Of a stretch of DNA of 64,000 nt, positions 20,183 to 31,892 are shown piece by piece. The position numbers and the translations under genes are program-made. The stretch comes from Helianthus annuus (taxonomy: Eukaryota; Streptophyta; Magnoliopsida; Asterales; Asteraceae), in assembly GCF_002127325.2 (NCBI RefSeq), contig NC_035434.2, positions 81,966,664 through 82,030,663 on the forward strand, written 5' to 3'. Each line of letters opens with the position of its first letter. The stretch's first letter is position 1. The notes under the pieces are model-generated. The model ran no database searches, was not told the origin of the DNA, and saw only the letters and a program-made list of their open reading frames with translations.

Positions 20183-21859
20183 ATGTCTGAACGAATCAAC
20201 ATGACTCAAGCCCAGCTAGAGGCTCTCGTTCAAGCTCAAGTTGCTGCGGCAGTTGCAGCAGCTCAAGCAGGTCAACACGCGCAGCAGCCTGTCTGCACTT
20301 TCAAGAACTTCATGGACTGTCGTCCAAACTCTTTCAGCGGCACAGAGGGGGCAGTGGGACTCCTCCATTGGTTTGAAAAGCTTGAATCAGTGTTCGAAAT
20401 GTGCGAGTGCCCTGAGGCTCGCAAGGTCAAGTTTGCCACCGGCACCTTGGAAGGAATCGCGCTAACCTGGTGGAACGCGCAGGTGCAGATTCTCGGGTTG
20501 GCAGCTGCTAACGCCACCCCATGGAACGATTTCAAGGAACTCATCAAGCGTGAGTATTGTACACGTGAAGATATTCACAAGCTGGAAGACGAGCTGTATA
20601 ATCTGAAAATGGTTGGGTCAGAGATCGAAGCGTATACGAAACGGTCGAATGAGCTGGCCGTTCTGTGTCCAACTATGGTAGACCCTCCATACAAGCGCAT
20701 TGAGATGTATCTCAAGGGATTGGCACCAGAGATCCAGAGCCATGTTACCTCGGCTAATCTTGACAACATCCAGGAAATCCAGCGTCTCGCTCATCGCATC
20801 ACCGATCAGGCAGTGGATCAGAATAAACTGCCTAAGCGTGTCAACGCTACTACTACAGTCACTCCATCAGTTACTCCTGCTACTACTAGCGACAACAAAA
20901 GAAAGTGGGAAGGAGATTCTAGTAAAGGTTCAGCATCCGTTCAGTCTCAAGCTCCACAACAGAAGACTGACCACTACCAGAGCCCCAGTCAGCAATCCTC
21001 TGGTGGTCACAGACAGAGGAGATATCAGGGAAGTCAACCTAAGTGCTACAATTGCCACAGACATCACAATGGCCCGTGCAACAAGGGTCGTTGTCAAAGG
21101 TGTCTTAAGATGGGTCACGAGGCCAAAGACTGTAGGAGTCCACGGCCTGCGAATCAGAATCAGCAGCCTCAGCAACCCGCTCCACAGAACCAGCAGCAGC
21201 AGCAGCAGCCACAGCGTGGAAACCGGGGATGTTTCCAGTGTGGGGCTGAAGGTCATTTCAAACGCGATTGCCCTCAATTGAACCAGAACCAGAACCGCAA
21301 CAACAACAACAACCAGGGTAATGGGCACAACAACAACGGCAACGAAGCTCGTGGTCGTGCATTCGTACTAGGTCGAGGCGACGCAGTGAACGATCCCAAT
21401 GTGGTTATGGGTAAGTTTCTCCTCGACAATATTTACGTTACTGTTTTGTTTGATTCGGGTGCGGATACAAGCTATATGTCTGTGAAAATGTGTCAACTGC
21501 TAAAACGTGCACCAACACTTTTACCCACCAAACATGTAGTAGAGTTAGCTAACGGTAAAAGTCTAGAAGCCACGCACGTAGTTCAGGGTTGTAATCTTAT
21601 CCTAGCTGGTCAAGCTTTCTCTATCGACCTCATTCCCATAGTTTTGGGCAGTGTTGTAAAAGTCGGATTACTCGGCCGAGTACTCGGCGAGTACTCGGTC
21701 CTCGGACCCCCTCCGAGGCGACTTCCTCCTAGGCGGTCTCAATTAGTCGGCCTCGGGATTACTCGGGAGTACTCGGTGCCTAGTCGGCCTAGTCGGCGCC
21801 TAGTCGGACGTAGTCGGCCTAGTCGGTCTAGGCGGACAACGTGGTTTGTTGACTTTTAA
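20183..21859 (+). CDS. E2 gag-protease, C-terminus running into the MITE
   Basis: The start MSERINMTQ at 20183 is chosen because E1 has the matching start MAGRINLTQ; the open frame itself extends further upstream to 20084. Counting from this Met: capsid region with LTWWNAQVQ near residue 95, CCHC knuckles at about 304-317 (CQRCLKMGHEAKDC) and 350-363 (CFQCGAEGHFKRDC), Gln/Asn-rich linkers, and protease active site DSG at 424-426. Genuine element sequence ends at 21648 (LIPIVLG); the last ~70 codons are MITE sequence, rich in Arg/Ser/Gly. Without the MITE the frame would continue directly into pol at 22162. The truncated protease lacks its C-terminal half. Confidence 0.92.
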   Translation: MSERINMTQAQLEALVQAQVAAAVAAAQAGQHAQQPVCTFKNFMDCRPNSFSGTEGAVGLLHWFEKLESVFEMCECPEARKVKFATGTLEGIALTWWNAQVQILGLAAANATPWNDFKELIKREYCTREDIHKLEDELYNLKMVGSEIEAYTKRSNELAVLCPTMVDPPYKRIEMYLKGLAPEIQSHVTSANLDNIQEIQRLAHRITDQAVDQNKLPKRVNATTTVTPSVTPATTSDNKRKWEGDSSKGSASVQSQAPQQKTDHYQSPSQQSSGGHRQRRYQGSQPKCYNCHRHHNGPCNKGRCQRCLKMGHEAKDCRSPRPANQNQQPQQPAPQNQQQQQQPQRGNRGCFQCGAEGHFKRDCPQLNQNQNRNNNNNQGNGHNNNGNEARGRAFVLGRGDAVNDPNVVMGKFLLDNIYVTVLFDSGADTSYMSVKMCQLLKRAPTLLPTKHVVELANGKSLEATHVVQGCNLILAGQAFSIDLIPIVLGSVVKVGLLGRVLGEYSVLGPPPRRLPPRRSQLVGLGITREYSVPSRPSRRLVGRSRPSRSRRTTWFVDF

Positions 21860-22153
21860 TCGGTCAAACTCGGTGAAAATCGGCCTACTCGGCCTTGTAC
21901 TCGGACTACTCGGCCTTGTACTCAGACTAATCGGACTTGTATTCAGAATATTTGAACTTTAAACATGTTTCATTTTAAATTATACTCAGTTGACATGAAT
22001 TATGCTTATTTTAACACATAAATTATATATAACAATTAATTTTCTTTATATTTACCATGTCCGCGTACTCCCCGAGTACTCTCCGAGTACTCCGATTACT
22101 CCCAACTCCCTAGTCGGCCGACTAGGGACCGCCTAGCGACTTTTACAACACTG
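21649..22153. mobile_element. hAT-type MITE (505 bp) in E2
   Basis: Perfect 17-bp terminal inverted repeats CAGTGTTGTAAAAGTCG (21649-21665 and complement at 22137-22153) flanked by an 8-bp duplication GTTTTGGG (21641-21648, 22154-22161), the hAT signature. The interior is built of many CTCGG, AGTCGG and GAGTACTC words in both orientations and can fold on itself; the middle is AT-rich. No transposase is encoded. Confidence 0.95.
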
Positions 22154-22161
22154 GTTTTGGG

Positions 22162-25100
22162 TAGCTTCGACGTCGTGATTGGGATGTATTGGTTATCCCA
22201 ACACCAGGCAGAAATTTTATGCAGCGAGAAGATTATTCGCATTCCTCGTTCTGGTCAAGAACCTCTCGAAGTCCAAGGCGACAAGAGTGGTGCGGTGGTT
22301 GGCATCATCTCTTTCTTGAAGGCTCAAAAATGCTTACGTAAGGGTCACACAGCCATTTTGGCTCTTGTTTCAGACGCATCAGTACAGGAAAAGAAATTGG
22401 AGGATATTCCAATCGTACGTGATTACCCTCAGGTGTTTCCTGAAGACTTACCGGGCTTACCGCCTCATCGTCAGGTTGAATTCCAAATCGAGCTCGCTCC
22501 AGGAGCAGCACCCATAGCTCGCGCACCATATCGTCTAGCTCCATCAGAATTGGAGGAACTGTCAAAGCAGCTACAAGAGCTCTTGGAAAAGGGTTTCATA
22601 CGTCCAAGCTCTTCGCCTTGGGGAGCTCCAGTACTTTTCGTGAAAAAGAAAGACGGTACGTTCAGGATGTGCATCGACTACCGTGAACTCAACAAGGTGA
22701 CGGTGAAGAACCGTTATCCTCTTCCACGCATAGACGACTTATTCGACCAGCTGCAAGGGTCGTGCTACTATTCGAAGATAGATTTGAGGTCGGGGTACCA
22801 TCAGCTGAGAGTCCGGGATGAGGACGTCTCCAAGACAGCCTTCAGAACTCGTTATGGCCACTACGAGTTTCTTGTCATGCCGTTTGGGTTAACGAACGCG
22901 CCTGCTGTATTTATGGATCTTATGAACAGGGTGTGCAAACCCTATCTTGACAAGTTTGTCATAGTATTCATCGACGACATCCTGATTTACTCCAAGAGTC
23001 AGGAGGAACACGAGCAACATCTTCGCCTGATATTGGAACTTCTTCGGAAGGAACAGCTGTACGCCAAGCTTTCTAAATGCGACTTCTGGCTTCGTGAAGT
23101 CCACTTCTTAGGCCATGTGGTAAATAGGGATGGGATCCATGTCGATCCATCCAAGGTAGATTCGATCAGAAACTGGCCTGCACCGCGTACGCCAACAGAA
23201 ATACGCCAATTCTTGGGTTTGGCGGGTTACTACAGACGGTTTATCAAGGATTTCTCAAAGATTGCTCAGCCGCTTACGCTACTGACACAGAAGGGTGTTA
23301 CCTATCGCTGGGGAGAGCCCCAGGAGACTGCTTTTCAGCACTTAAAGGATAGACTTTGCAGTGCACCTATCCTCTCATTGCCAGAGGGCACAGATGACTT
23401 CGTGGTATATTGTGATGCATCCATTCGGGGACTTGGATGTGTGTTAATGCAGCGCGACAAGGTTATCGCTTACGCCTCTCGTCAACTCAAGGTTCATGAA
23501 CGCAACTACACGACGCACGATTTAGAGCTGGGAGCTGTTGTTTTCGCGCTTAAGATATGGCGACACTACCTGTACGGTACCAGGTGCACGATTTACACCG
23601 ATCACAGGAGTCTCGAGCATATTCTTAAGCAGAAGGATTTGAACATGCGTCAACGAAGGTGGGTTGAGTTACTTAACGATTACGAATGCGCTATCAAGTA
23701 CCATCCAGGCAAAGCCAATGTTGTGGCTGATGCCCTTAGTCGAAAGGACACCTTACCAAAGCGCGTGCGAGCGCTACAGCTTACGATTCAGTCTAGCCTT
23801 CCAGCACAAATACGAAATGCTCAGGTAGAAGCATTGAAACCAGAAAACGTCAAGGCTGAAGCCTTACGCAGCTCACGACAACAGATGGAACAGAAGGTAG
23901 ACGGCGCCTACTATGTAACGGGGCGTATTTGGGTCCCACTTTATGGCGGTCTACGCGAACTTGTGATGGACGAAGCACACAAGTCTCGCTACTCGGTACA
24001 TCCAGGGTCGGATAAAATGTACCACGACATCAGCACTACTTATTGGTGGCCTAGCATGAAGGCCCACATTGCTACGTACGTTGGAAAATGCTTGACCTGT
24101 GCAAGGGTCAAGGTTGAATATCAGAAACCAGCTGGCCTACTTCAGCAGCCTAAGATACCGCAATGGAAATGGGAAGAAATTTCCATGGATTTCGTTACAG
24201 GCCTACCTAGATCCCAGCGTGGGAACGATACCATATGGGTGATCGTGGACCGACTCACCAAGTCCGCACACTTCCTACCTATAAAGGAAACGGATAAATT
24301 CTCCACTCTTGCGGACGTTTATCTTAAGGAAGTTGTTTCGAGGCACGGGGTGCCCACATCTATCATTTCGGATCGCGATGCACGATTCACGTCAGAGCTA
24401 TGGCAAGCGATGCATAAATCCTTCGGCTCAAGGTTAGACATGAGCACAGCATATCATCCTCAGACGGATGAGCAGTCTGAGCGAACGATCCAAACTCTAG
24501 AAGACATGCTTCGGGCATGCGTCATCGATTTCGGCAACGGCTGGGAAAAGCATCTCCCTTTGGTGGAGTTCTCGTATAATAATAGCTATCACACCAGCAT
24601 TCAAGCCGCTCCATTCGAGGCATTGTACGGGCGTAAATGCCGGTCACCTCTCTGTTGGGCAGAGGTGGGGGATAGTCAGATTACGGGTCCAGAGATTGTA
24701 GTGGACGCCACAGAAAAGATTGCACAGATACGACAACGCATGGCGGCAGCACGCGACCGTCAGAAAGCCTACGCGGACAAGCGTAGAAAGCCTTTGGAAT
24801 TTCAGGTCGGGGACCGGGTTTTATTGAAAGTCTCACCCTGGAAGGGTGTGGTTCGTTTTGGCAAACGGGGCAAACTGAATCCGCGATACGTCGGACCATT
24901 TGAAATCATAGAAAAGATTGGCAAGGTAGCCTACAAGTTGAACCTACCAGCTGAACTCGGGACAGTTCACAATGTCTTCCATGTGTCAAACCTAAAGAAG
25001 TGCCTATCAGATGAAAACCTCATCATTCCTTTTAAGGAACTCACTATTGACGAGCGGTTGCAGTTCGTCGAGGAACCAGTTGAAATCACGGACCGGGATG

Positions 25101-25324
25101 TGAAGGTCCTCAAAAGCAAGAGAATCCCTCTTGTTCGAGTTCGTTGGAACTCCAAACGTGGCCCAGAGTACACCTGGGAACGTGAAGACAAGATGACAGA
25201 AAAGTACCCCCAATTGTTCGCGAACAGTACGACCACTGCTGAGGCTGAAGCTACTACTTCGGAATTTCGGGACGAAATTCCAGATCAACGGGGGAAGGAT
25301 GTGACACCCCAGGAAAATCAGTGA
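22162..25324 (+). CDS. E2 pol: protease end, RT, RNase H, integrase, chromodomain-like tail
   Basis: One open frame of about 1055 codons, beginning inside the protease and cut from gag by the MITE. Counting from 22157: RT with [10 protein letters not shown] near 208 and active site FIDD at 271-274; RNase H Asp near 420 (YCDAS) and THDLELGA; integrase zinc site H615, H623, C645, C648; catalytic D678, D739 and E775 (spacing DX35E). The C-terminus ([20 protein letters not shown]...YTWEREDKM) is chromodomain-like, which in chromoviruses guides insertion into heterochromatin. Unusual residues: GMYWL where relatives have GMDWL, and TDEQSE where relatives have TDGQSE beside the catalytic Glu. It has no own start codon, so it is probably not translated unless by reinitiation. 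Confidence 0.93.
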
Positions 25325-25400
25325 ATAATACAGTTTACCTAGCTTCCTCAGTGAGTGCATACCAAATTTCGGGACGAAATTTCCAATTAGTTGGGGATAA
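25258..25400 (+). promoter_or_regulatory. E2 3' end: two hairpin-plus-purine modules and polypurine tract
   Basis: The functional tract TTGGGGATAA (25391-25400) touches the LTR. Upstream is AAATTTCG-GGA-CGAAATTT (about 25365-25383). A second copy of the same arrangement lies inside the pol end: GAATTTCG-GGA-CGAAATTC (about 25261-25280), then GGGGGAAGGA followed by TGTGACACCCC, which resembles an LTR start. The two modules are about 100 bp apart. Confidence 0.75.
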
Positions 25401-27712
25401 TGTGACAACTTGAACTTTAGACTTGCTTTGTGTAACGCTATGTGCATTGGTGAACAAAATTATATGTTGGATTGAATGAATGTTATATGGTTATGTGCTT
25501 TGTGTAATTTGTGTATATGTTAACCAAGCCCAAACCACACATCATGAACCGATTACCCTTGGGCCGAACCCCTCCATCTCGGCTCACTATACTTGGACTC
25601 GGCCAATCACTCTTAAACGGGTATACATTCACGCATCCTTTAGGGTTTTGTTTCTTTTCACAATTGGCAAAACACATTGACACACACAAACTTTAGAAAC
25701 ACTCTCTCTCTCTCGGAACCGGATCACACACTCACTCTTTCAAGCTCTCGGCTCCGCTCTTGTTTACATATCGGTTAGTAATTCATGATTATGTATTTTG
25801 TCAATTATGTGGTATAATGTTGTTGATATGTGACCGATCTTGTATGTATTGTATCCGAATGATTTTTTATTGATGTGAATTGCATGCTAGATTATAGTAT
25901 TGACGCCATGAATTATGTGATAATAAGAACCGTTTGAGTATAGATAATGTTCTTGTAATCGGCCTTGCATATGAATCAGATAGATATACGAAATATGGAT
26001 CGGTTATATGTTTATATTATATTGGAATTTCTTGGCCTAGAACCGAATGAATATTTATGATCGGCTGAATGCATATGTTGGTATTTAAGAAATCCGTATG
26101 AGTGTTATGATGTTGTTCTTGAATATGACATGAACAGTTTGAATGCGGTTGAATTTGGAATTGTAACTGATTTGATCTGTTTCCGAAATTGCTGATATGT
26201 TTGCTGGAATCACGGAATTGATGTTGTGATTAATTAAGGAAATCAGTTACATACTCGGTTACGACACATGGTTGCGAGTCGAGACCATAGTTGCGGGTCT
26301 AGTTGCGACTCGTAACCATCACACTAGCACACAATCCACACAAGCCGAAACCATGGTTGCGAGTCCCGTTGCGACTCGTAACCGGACCATGACGAACCGA
26401 GACCACCTGTTGCGACTCGTAACCAGCAGTTGCGACTCGCAATCCCCTGTTGCGACTCGAGACCACCTTTGCACATACACTGTTTTGGGCCTTCGCTGTC
26501 ACGGGCCCAGTCAGTTGGGCTAATTGATTGGATATTTGTTTACTGTTATGTTATTGGACTGCTTATCTGTTTGGGCTGATATATTATTTGGGCGGATTAC
26601 CTTTCGGGCTTAGACATTGGATCGCACAAGGTTAACTTGTGGCATATAATTGGGCCGGGTTATGATTGGGCCAAACACTTAGATTGTTTATCGGATTGCT
26701 GATACGTGTACGTGTTTGCCATGACTATACGTGATACTATATACGTGCTATATACGAACCTGACTCGTATAATCACCATGATAGGACGTGGTTGACCATT
26801 TACTAGCTTAACTGTACTCTTTGTGTATCTGCCGAGCAAACCAAGGTGAGTTCACACAGCCAAGGCATGGGATTCCCGGGTTGGGAATTGGGTTGGATAT
26901 GTTGAATATGGAATGATTACTCGTACTTACGCATTCTCTAGACTATAGACCATCGTCCTCAGGTTAGTCAGGACACGTTACGTAAAGCCTACGTAACCCA
27001 GTATGTTTGCCATTTGTCTCCCGGGTCGGGAGGACACGTTACGTAAAGCCTACGTAACCCAATACCATCTACTGGCTTCCGGGTCGGAAGGCCACGCTGC
27101 GTAAAGCCTACGTAGCCCCCACGCGTACCATGTCCTCGGGGAAGGGCACGTCACGTAAAGCCTACGTGACCTTGTACGTTTTCCCGTTCTCGGTAAAGAA
27201 GAACACATGGTTGGAAGTAGTCTAGTAAGTACCACTGATGAGAAGCCCTCATTAGTAAGGATAAACGTGGGAAGCCCCCACCAGTAATATAAACACAAGG
27301 TTTGGGAAGCCCCCACCTTTAGTACACACTAGTACGGGAAGCCCCCACTAGTTATACTTATGCACTATGTTATGAACTTACTTTCTGTGAACTCGCTCAA
27401 CTAGTTTGTTGATTATTTGCTGCATGCCTTGCAGGACCTTAGGTATACTTGGAGCTTGCACCAGTGGAGAAGCGGGTCGTTGTGGACAAGAACTCGTGGA
27501 TGCTTATTAAACACTTTTACATTCACACATTGATACTTATGTTTTGGGTTTTACATTTAATGCTTCCGCTACATATACAACGTTTGGTTTTGAACATCAG
27601 TCGTATCTACTATTATTATTAAATGCTATGTTTGATATAATTGGTGGCTTGATCCTGGTCAGTCACGCTCCCAAGCGGTGGTACTCCGCGGGTGGATTTT
27701 GGGGGTGTGACA
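25401..27712 (+). repeat. E2 3' LTR (2312 bp)
   Basis: Same length as the 5' LTR, offset 7843. Differences by my reading: left positions 17661, ~17733, ~17762, ~18025, ~18107, ~18665, ~18968, ~19165, ~19492; four transitions and five transversions. The splice-site pair is at 26846-27434 and the hairpin array at about 26955-27204. Confidence 0.97.
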
Positions 27713-27717
27713 ATCAG

Positions 27718-28594
27718 TTTTCTCATCACAATCTGAATTGATCGGTTTTGGACATAATTGATCAATCATTGCTGCAGTGGTCACAAAACCTTTCAATTTC
27801 TTCTCAAGCTCATTAATTTGATTTCTTGCACTCTTAGCTTCATTTTCAAGCTGAGAGATTTTTTCAAGCTGAGAAGTAATTGCATTTTCATTTTCCACTA
27901 TATTCTTTTCAAGAACAGATTTTTCATTTTCTAAAACTTTTATATGTTCTTGAAATTTTGCTTCATTTTGTTTCAGATTTTTGTTTTCCAATTTTATCCA
28001 AAGATCTTTGTTTTCTGAAGATTTTATCTTATCTTCAAAAACTTTTTCATTTTCTTTCAAAATTTTGATTTCCAATGTCAAACTCTCCATCTCTTTTAAG
28101 AGTTTGACATTGTCTGCTTTAGATTTATCACAAGTTAAGCATCTCTCGGACATCGTTTCTGCTTCAGCTTTCTTCTCGATCTTGATAACTGAAATTTCTT
28201 CAACTTGCTTCTCTACCACTTGAACATTTTCCTCATGATTGTCTTTTGCTTCAACAGTTGCTGCTTTATGATTCTTTTCTCCTGAATTAGACTTCAATTT
28301 TCTAATCTTTTGGAACTCAAGTTCTTGAGCTTGAATCTTCTCAACGAACGTGCTCAAATTGAATCCAAAATATTCAAAGCTATTCTTCCAATCCAACAAA
28401 TACGTTCCCCACACATCATTTGGTAAAGCATTTGCCAACTTGTCAACCCACGTCTCATCCATTTTGTTAATGTTCAAATTTCTCATCTCTATATGCAACT
28501 TGACATACCTCTCGATCAATTCTTTTGTAGACTCTCCCTTGATACCCGTAAAACTATAAAACTTTTTATGTGCAATATAAAACTCAGAACCCAT
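27718..28594 (-). pseudogene. A gag, N-terminal/coiled-coil part
   Basis: The minus-strand frame from 28594 encodes a copia-type gag segment (ELIERYVKLHIEMRNL, WVDKLANALPNDVWGTYL) matching element B (KLIERYCHLVRSM, WVDKLVDALPQKEWGTYL). It then becomes a long Lys/Glu/Asn-rich region with heptad-like Leu/Ile spacing (about residues 165-270), very likely a coiled coil. The first ~125 residues found in B are absent; the Met at 28594 is only the first in the frame. E2 interrupts it at 27713-27717; the continuation is at 17557 and downward. It would supply the particle shell for a non-autonomous element. Confidence 0.82.
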
Positions 28595-30108
28595 GTTTTG
28601 GTATTAAAAGATTTACAAAGACAGATTTTCCAACGATACGAAAATTTCCACAATCTAAGATTAATTCAATCTCTTTCTCAAACAACTGAATCAGATGAAT
28701 ATCCTATTGAGTGACAAAAATCCGGTGACAACGGATCGGGTGAGGGTTCGCTTGTGCGGGTATCGGATGCTTGACAAATCACCTCGGATCTTGACAAATC
28801 ACCTTGGATCACCTGCAAACAAACACAAACAAACGATCAGTTTTAAACGAACTGAATACGTGAAAGTGTGTGTTAATGAAATCAATCTAAGACTCGTGTC
28901 GAAGATTTATGGACTCGTTCCAATGTTGTTTGGGTGAAATCAATGAATGAATGGGTCGATCGATCAATGGACACTATTGGGCCGATATTAAACACATGAT
29001 GCACATCAAACAATTCAATTCTATAGGACCTCCAATTTGAACAATAATATCAATCACATTAACCGACAAACACAAGCAATTAATATGTAACTGATATGAT
29101 TGGGCCGTGATAACATGAATATGATTGAGCCTTTCAACACATGCAATCCGTTTTAACTTTGCAACATTTAATTGGACCTATTCAAGCTATTTAATGGCTG
29201 GCAAATTTCATTTCTCCTAAATTCTCATTGGGCCGTCTCTTTAAACCAATCAAACCTTTTTAGTTATACTAACAAATTTCAATAGATCAACTTTTCAGAC
29301 CACAAAACTATAACCACTAACTACCAACCGTTACTAAAAATTTCCAACACAACAAACTATCGCAATAACACTATCTCTTCTTCTACAATATCACTTTCAG
29401 ATTTACAACACCTTAACTCAGATCTAGATCTATTCGGCAAAACCTACAACTCAGATTCAATCAACAACTCAGATCTGTTCTAAATATGATATGTAGAGTT
29501 TCAAGTGACAATTGTTATCTTCTTCGATGTGTAATTACGTTCGAAATCGCCAAACTTCAATCTGAAACAAACTGAAACGTATCCAAACAATTTGAAATCA
29601 CACCGAAAACAGTTCGAAATTATCAAATATTTGATTCGAAAAACACCGAGATTTAACCGAAAACGATTCAATTATGCCGAAACTCGTCGAAAATCAATCA
29701 AAAACAGTTTGTATAACTTCCAGATGATCCGGAACAAACTGTAATCACAACTAAGACAACTGGATCAGTTCGATATAATCAAACAACTCACTGATTTAGA
29801 TCTGAATTATAGCGTGTATAACCTAAATGATGTACTGATTATGTGCTTTATCAATGATGAGTTTTTGAAGAAAGAAACTTATTTTCTTACTGTTTATCAA
29901 ATTATTCAGATCTGAACTATAACATGTATCAGATTTTGCTTGTAAAGAACAATTTGTAATTCATAGAAACAGATCCGAAAACAATAAAACTTGTTCAAAA
30001 CATGAATCGAACAGATCAAAAACACATAAAAAATCAACAGAAAATCATTCGATTTCACCGTAACTCGTCGAAAAACGTCCAATTTCGATCACGATTACAC
30101 GCAGAGCT
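28595..30108 (-). other. A 5' leader, non-coding
   Basis: About 1.5 kb between gag and D. AT-rich, with many CGAAA/TTTCG words and a short repeat of a TTGACAAATCACCTCGGATC-like phrase near 28770-28810. No gene, start codon context or RNA structure I can defend. D is inserted here (TSD GAGCT), eight bases short of where A's leader resumes at 38306. Confidence 0.6.
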
Positions 30109-31028
30109 TGTTGGACCTTTCGTGTAACTTTTAGAAAATAATTTTTATTAATTTGTCAAACAAACTGAAACGCAGCGGAAAACATGTACACGAGGTTCGG
30201 TTCTAGACCGTTTCCACCAGTGATCTCATTACAATCAAAATAGGTTATATAAAAATTAAAGAATCGTGACTACCAAGTAAGACACCTTGGTTCAACGAAC
30301 GATCTCGCTAGATGATCGTTGACCACGAAATCAAATTTGTTCGTTTGAAACAATTTCAAACGAAAACATTAATCTAAAGAAAATAAAGTCTAAAACTTTA
30401 CTTACCTTTTTGCGTAATCATAGAAGCAGAAGAGTTTACTTGTAACAGGCAATTAAATGCTTACGGAGTGTTGCTCCTCTTCTCTTTTTCTTTTGCGATG
30501 GCCAAGCCAAAAACCAAAACAGCCGAAAAAAAAGACTTTTGGGATGTGTATATTTATACTTTCTATTCCAATTGGACCTTTTGAAAGGATACAATATTTT
30601 AACGAACAAAAGCTCCGTATCCACTTTTGATTAAAAGATATCTTTGAGATTTGTATGGAGCCATAAATTAAATTAAGAGTTTTTAGGAGATAATAAAGAA
30701 AATATAAAAGTAATGTAATCTAATTACAATATCATAATTATCTTATAATTATAATAATTATTATCTCTCCTTTTAATTATCTAGATAATTAACAATATAT
30801 ATATATATATAACTTATTATGATTAACAAACTAATTATAACATAAAATCTGGCTCTCCGTAATTATTCTAAATAATTACATGTTTCTTTCATTACGCTTA
30901 TGATTTCGTGATCCGGTGATTAACGATTAAAACACCGTTAAATGTTCGTTGCCCAAAGTGTAACTCTTTGGGTCGTACCTTGACGGTAACGTTGAATTCT
31001 AATCGACAATTGAACATTATATCCAACA
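30109..31028 (-). repeat. D 3' LTR (920 bp) with TATA box
   Basis: Sense TATA box TATAAATA at 30551-30558 on the minus strand. Contains an (AT)n run near 30795-30812 and a ~27-bp stretch (about 30640-30680) absent from the other LTR. Confidence 0.95.
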
Positions 31029-31892
31029 ATCTCCCACTTGGTCGATTGGCCGATTAAGTTTCAATGTAGACAATAGTGGGTGCCTAGCTGCATCATATTG
31101 CCCCCGACAAGGTATGACAAATTTATGTCAACTAATTCTTTGCACTAATCAAACCTTTGGTTATGCAAATATTATAGCCCTGGTTATCGACTCATTTATC
31201 CCTCTGTATTGAACACTTGTTGAACATGAGACATGGATCCAATTCATTCTCATATATTATTCAACCATTTCTAATTTCGTTCCTGATTTGAAGTGGTTTA
31301 TCAAACTACTACTAGTTCGAGCGTGGCCACACGTTTAACACCTGTTCAAATCAACGAAAGGCGCCAGAGTGTTCCTCTTCTAAGTATAGAAGCACAGATC
31401 CCTTTAGCTACAAACAACTCCCACTAAACTTCAGATCATTCCCAAAACTATCCTTATTACTGCCAGTTACGTACAGCGTTAGATAGAATCAAAGAGCAAC
31501 CATTCATTTAAGTTAGTTCTAGTATGCACCGCAGGTCTAAGGATACAATGATCGTACCTATTCAAAATGTCTTATGACTAAGATCCATGAAGATCATTTT
31601 GAAACGAGTTACGCCCAATATGATTCAACTAATCATATCAGTGAATATGGTTCTCAACACTTTGAGTATCTATGATATGGATCAACCATCTAATTCACAA
31701 TAGTCTTTTACCAGATTGGTTCTCACGAATCTGATAGACTACGAACATTTTAGAATACAATATTCATAGATACTTAACGTATTAATATTTGAACACAAAT
31801 ATAATAGTTTAAAAGACATTCAACCATTAAATTCAAATAAACATAAAATACTCTTTACAGTTCAAAATGCACCAAATTACTAAATTACAAAA
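31029..31892 (-). other. D polypurine tract and 3' non-coding region
   Basis: Polypurine tract AAGTGGGAGAT (sense) at 31029-31039 next to the LTR. The other ~850 bp has no coding sequence or structure I recognise. Confidence 0.75.

Larger units (their letters stand above)
17558..27712 (+). mobile_element. E2: young, full-length Ty3/gypsy retrotransposon (10,155 bp)
   Basis: Two 2312-bp LTRs (17558-19869, 25401-27712) differ by nine substitutions and no indels by my count. The target duplication is ATCAG (17553-17557, 27713-27717). Primer site, gag-protease-RT-RNase H-integrase and polypurine tract are all present. A hAT-type MITE splits the coding region at the protease. It interrupts the gag gene of A. 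Assuming a commonly used plant rate of 1.3e-8 per site per year, insertion would be of the order of 0.15 million years ago; that rate is an assumption. Confidence 0.97.

Noticed and set aside
28493..28937. Plus-strand ORFs opposite A gag and in its leader
   Set aside because: Shadow frames of the minus-strand gag; no independent support.
30780..30815. (AT)n as a possible replication origin or regulatory site
   Set aside because: A simple dinucleotide repeat present in both D LTRs with different length; no further signal.
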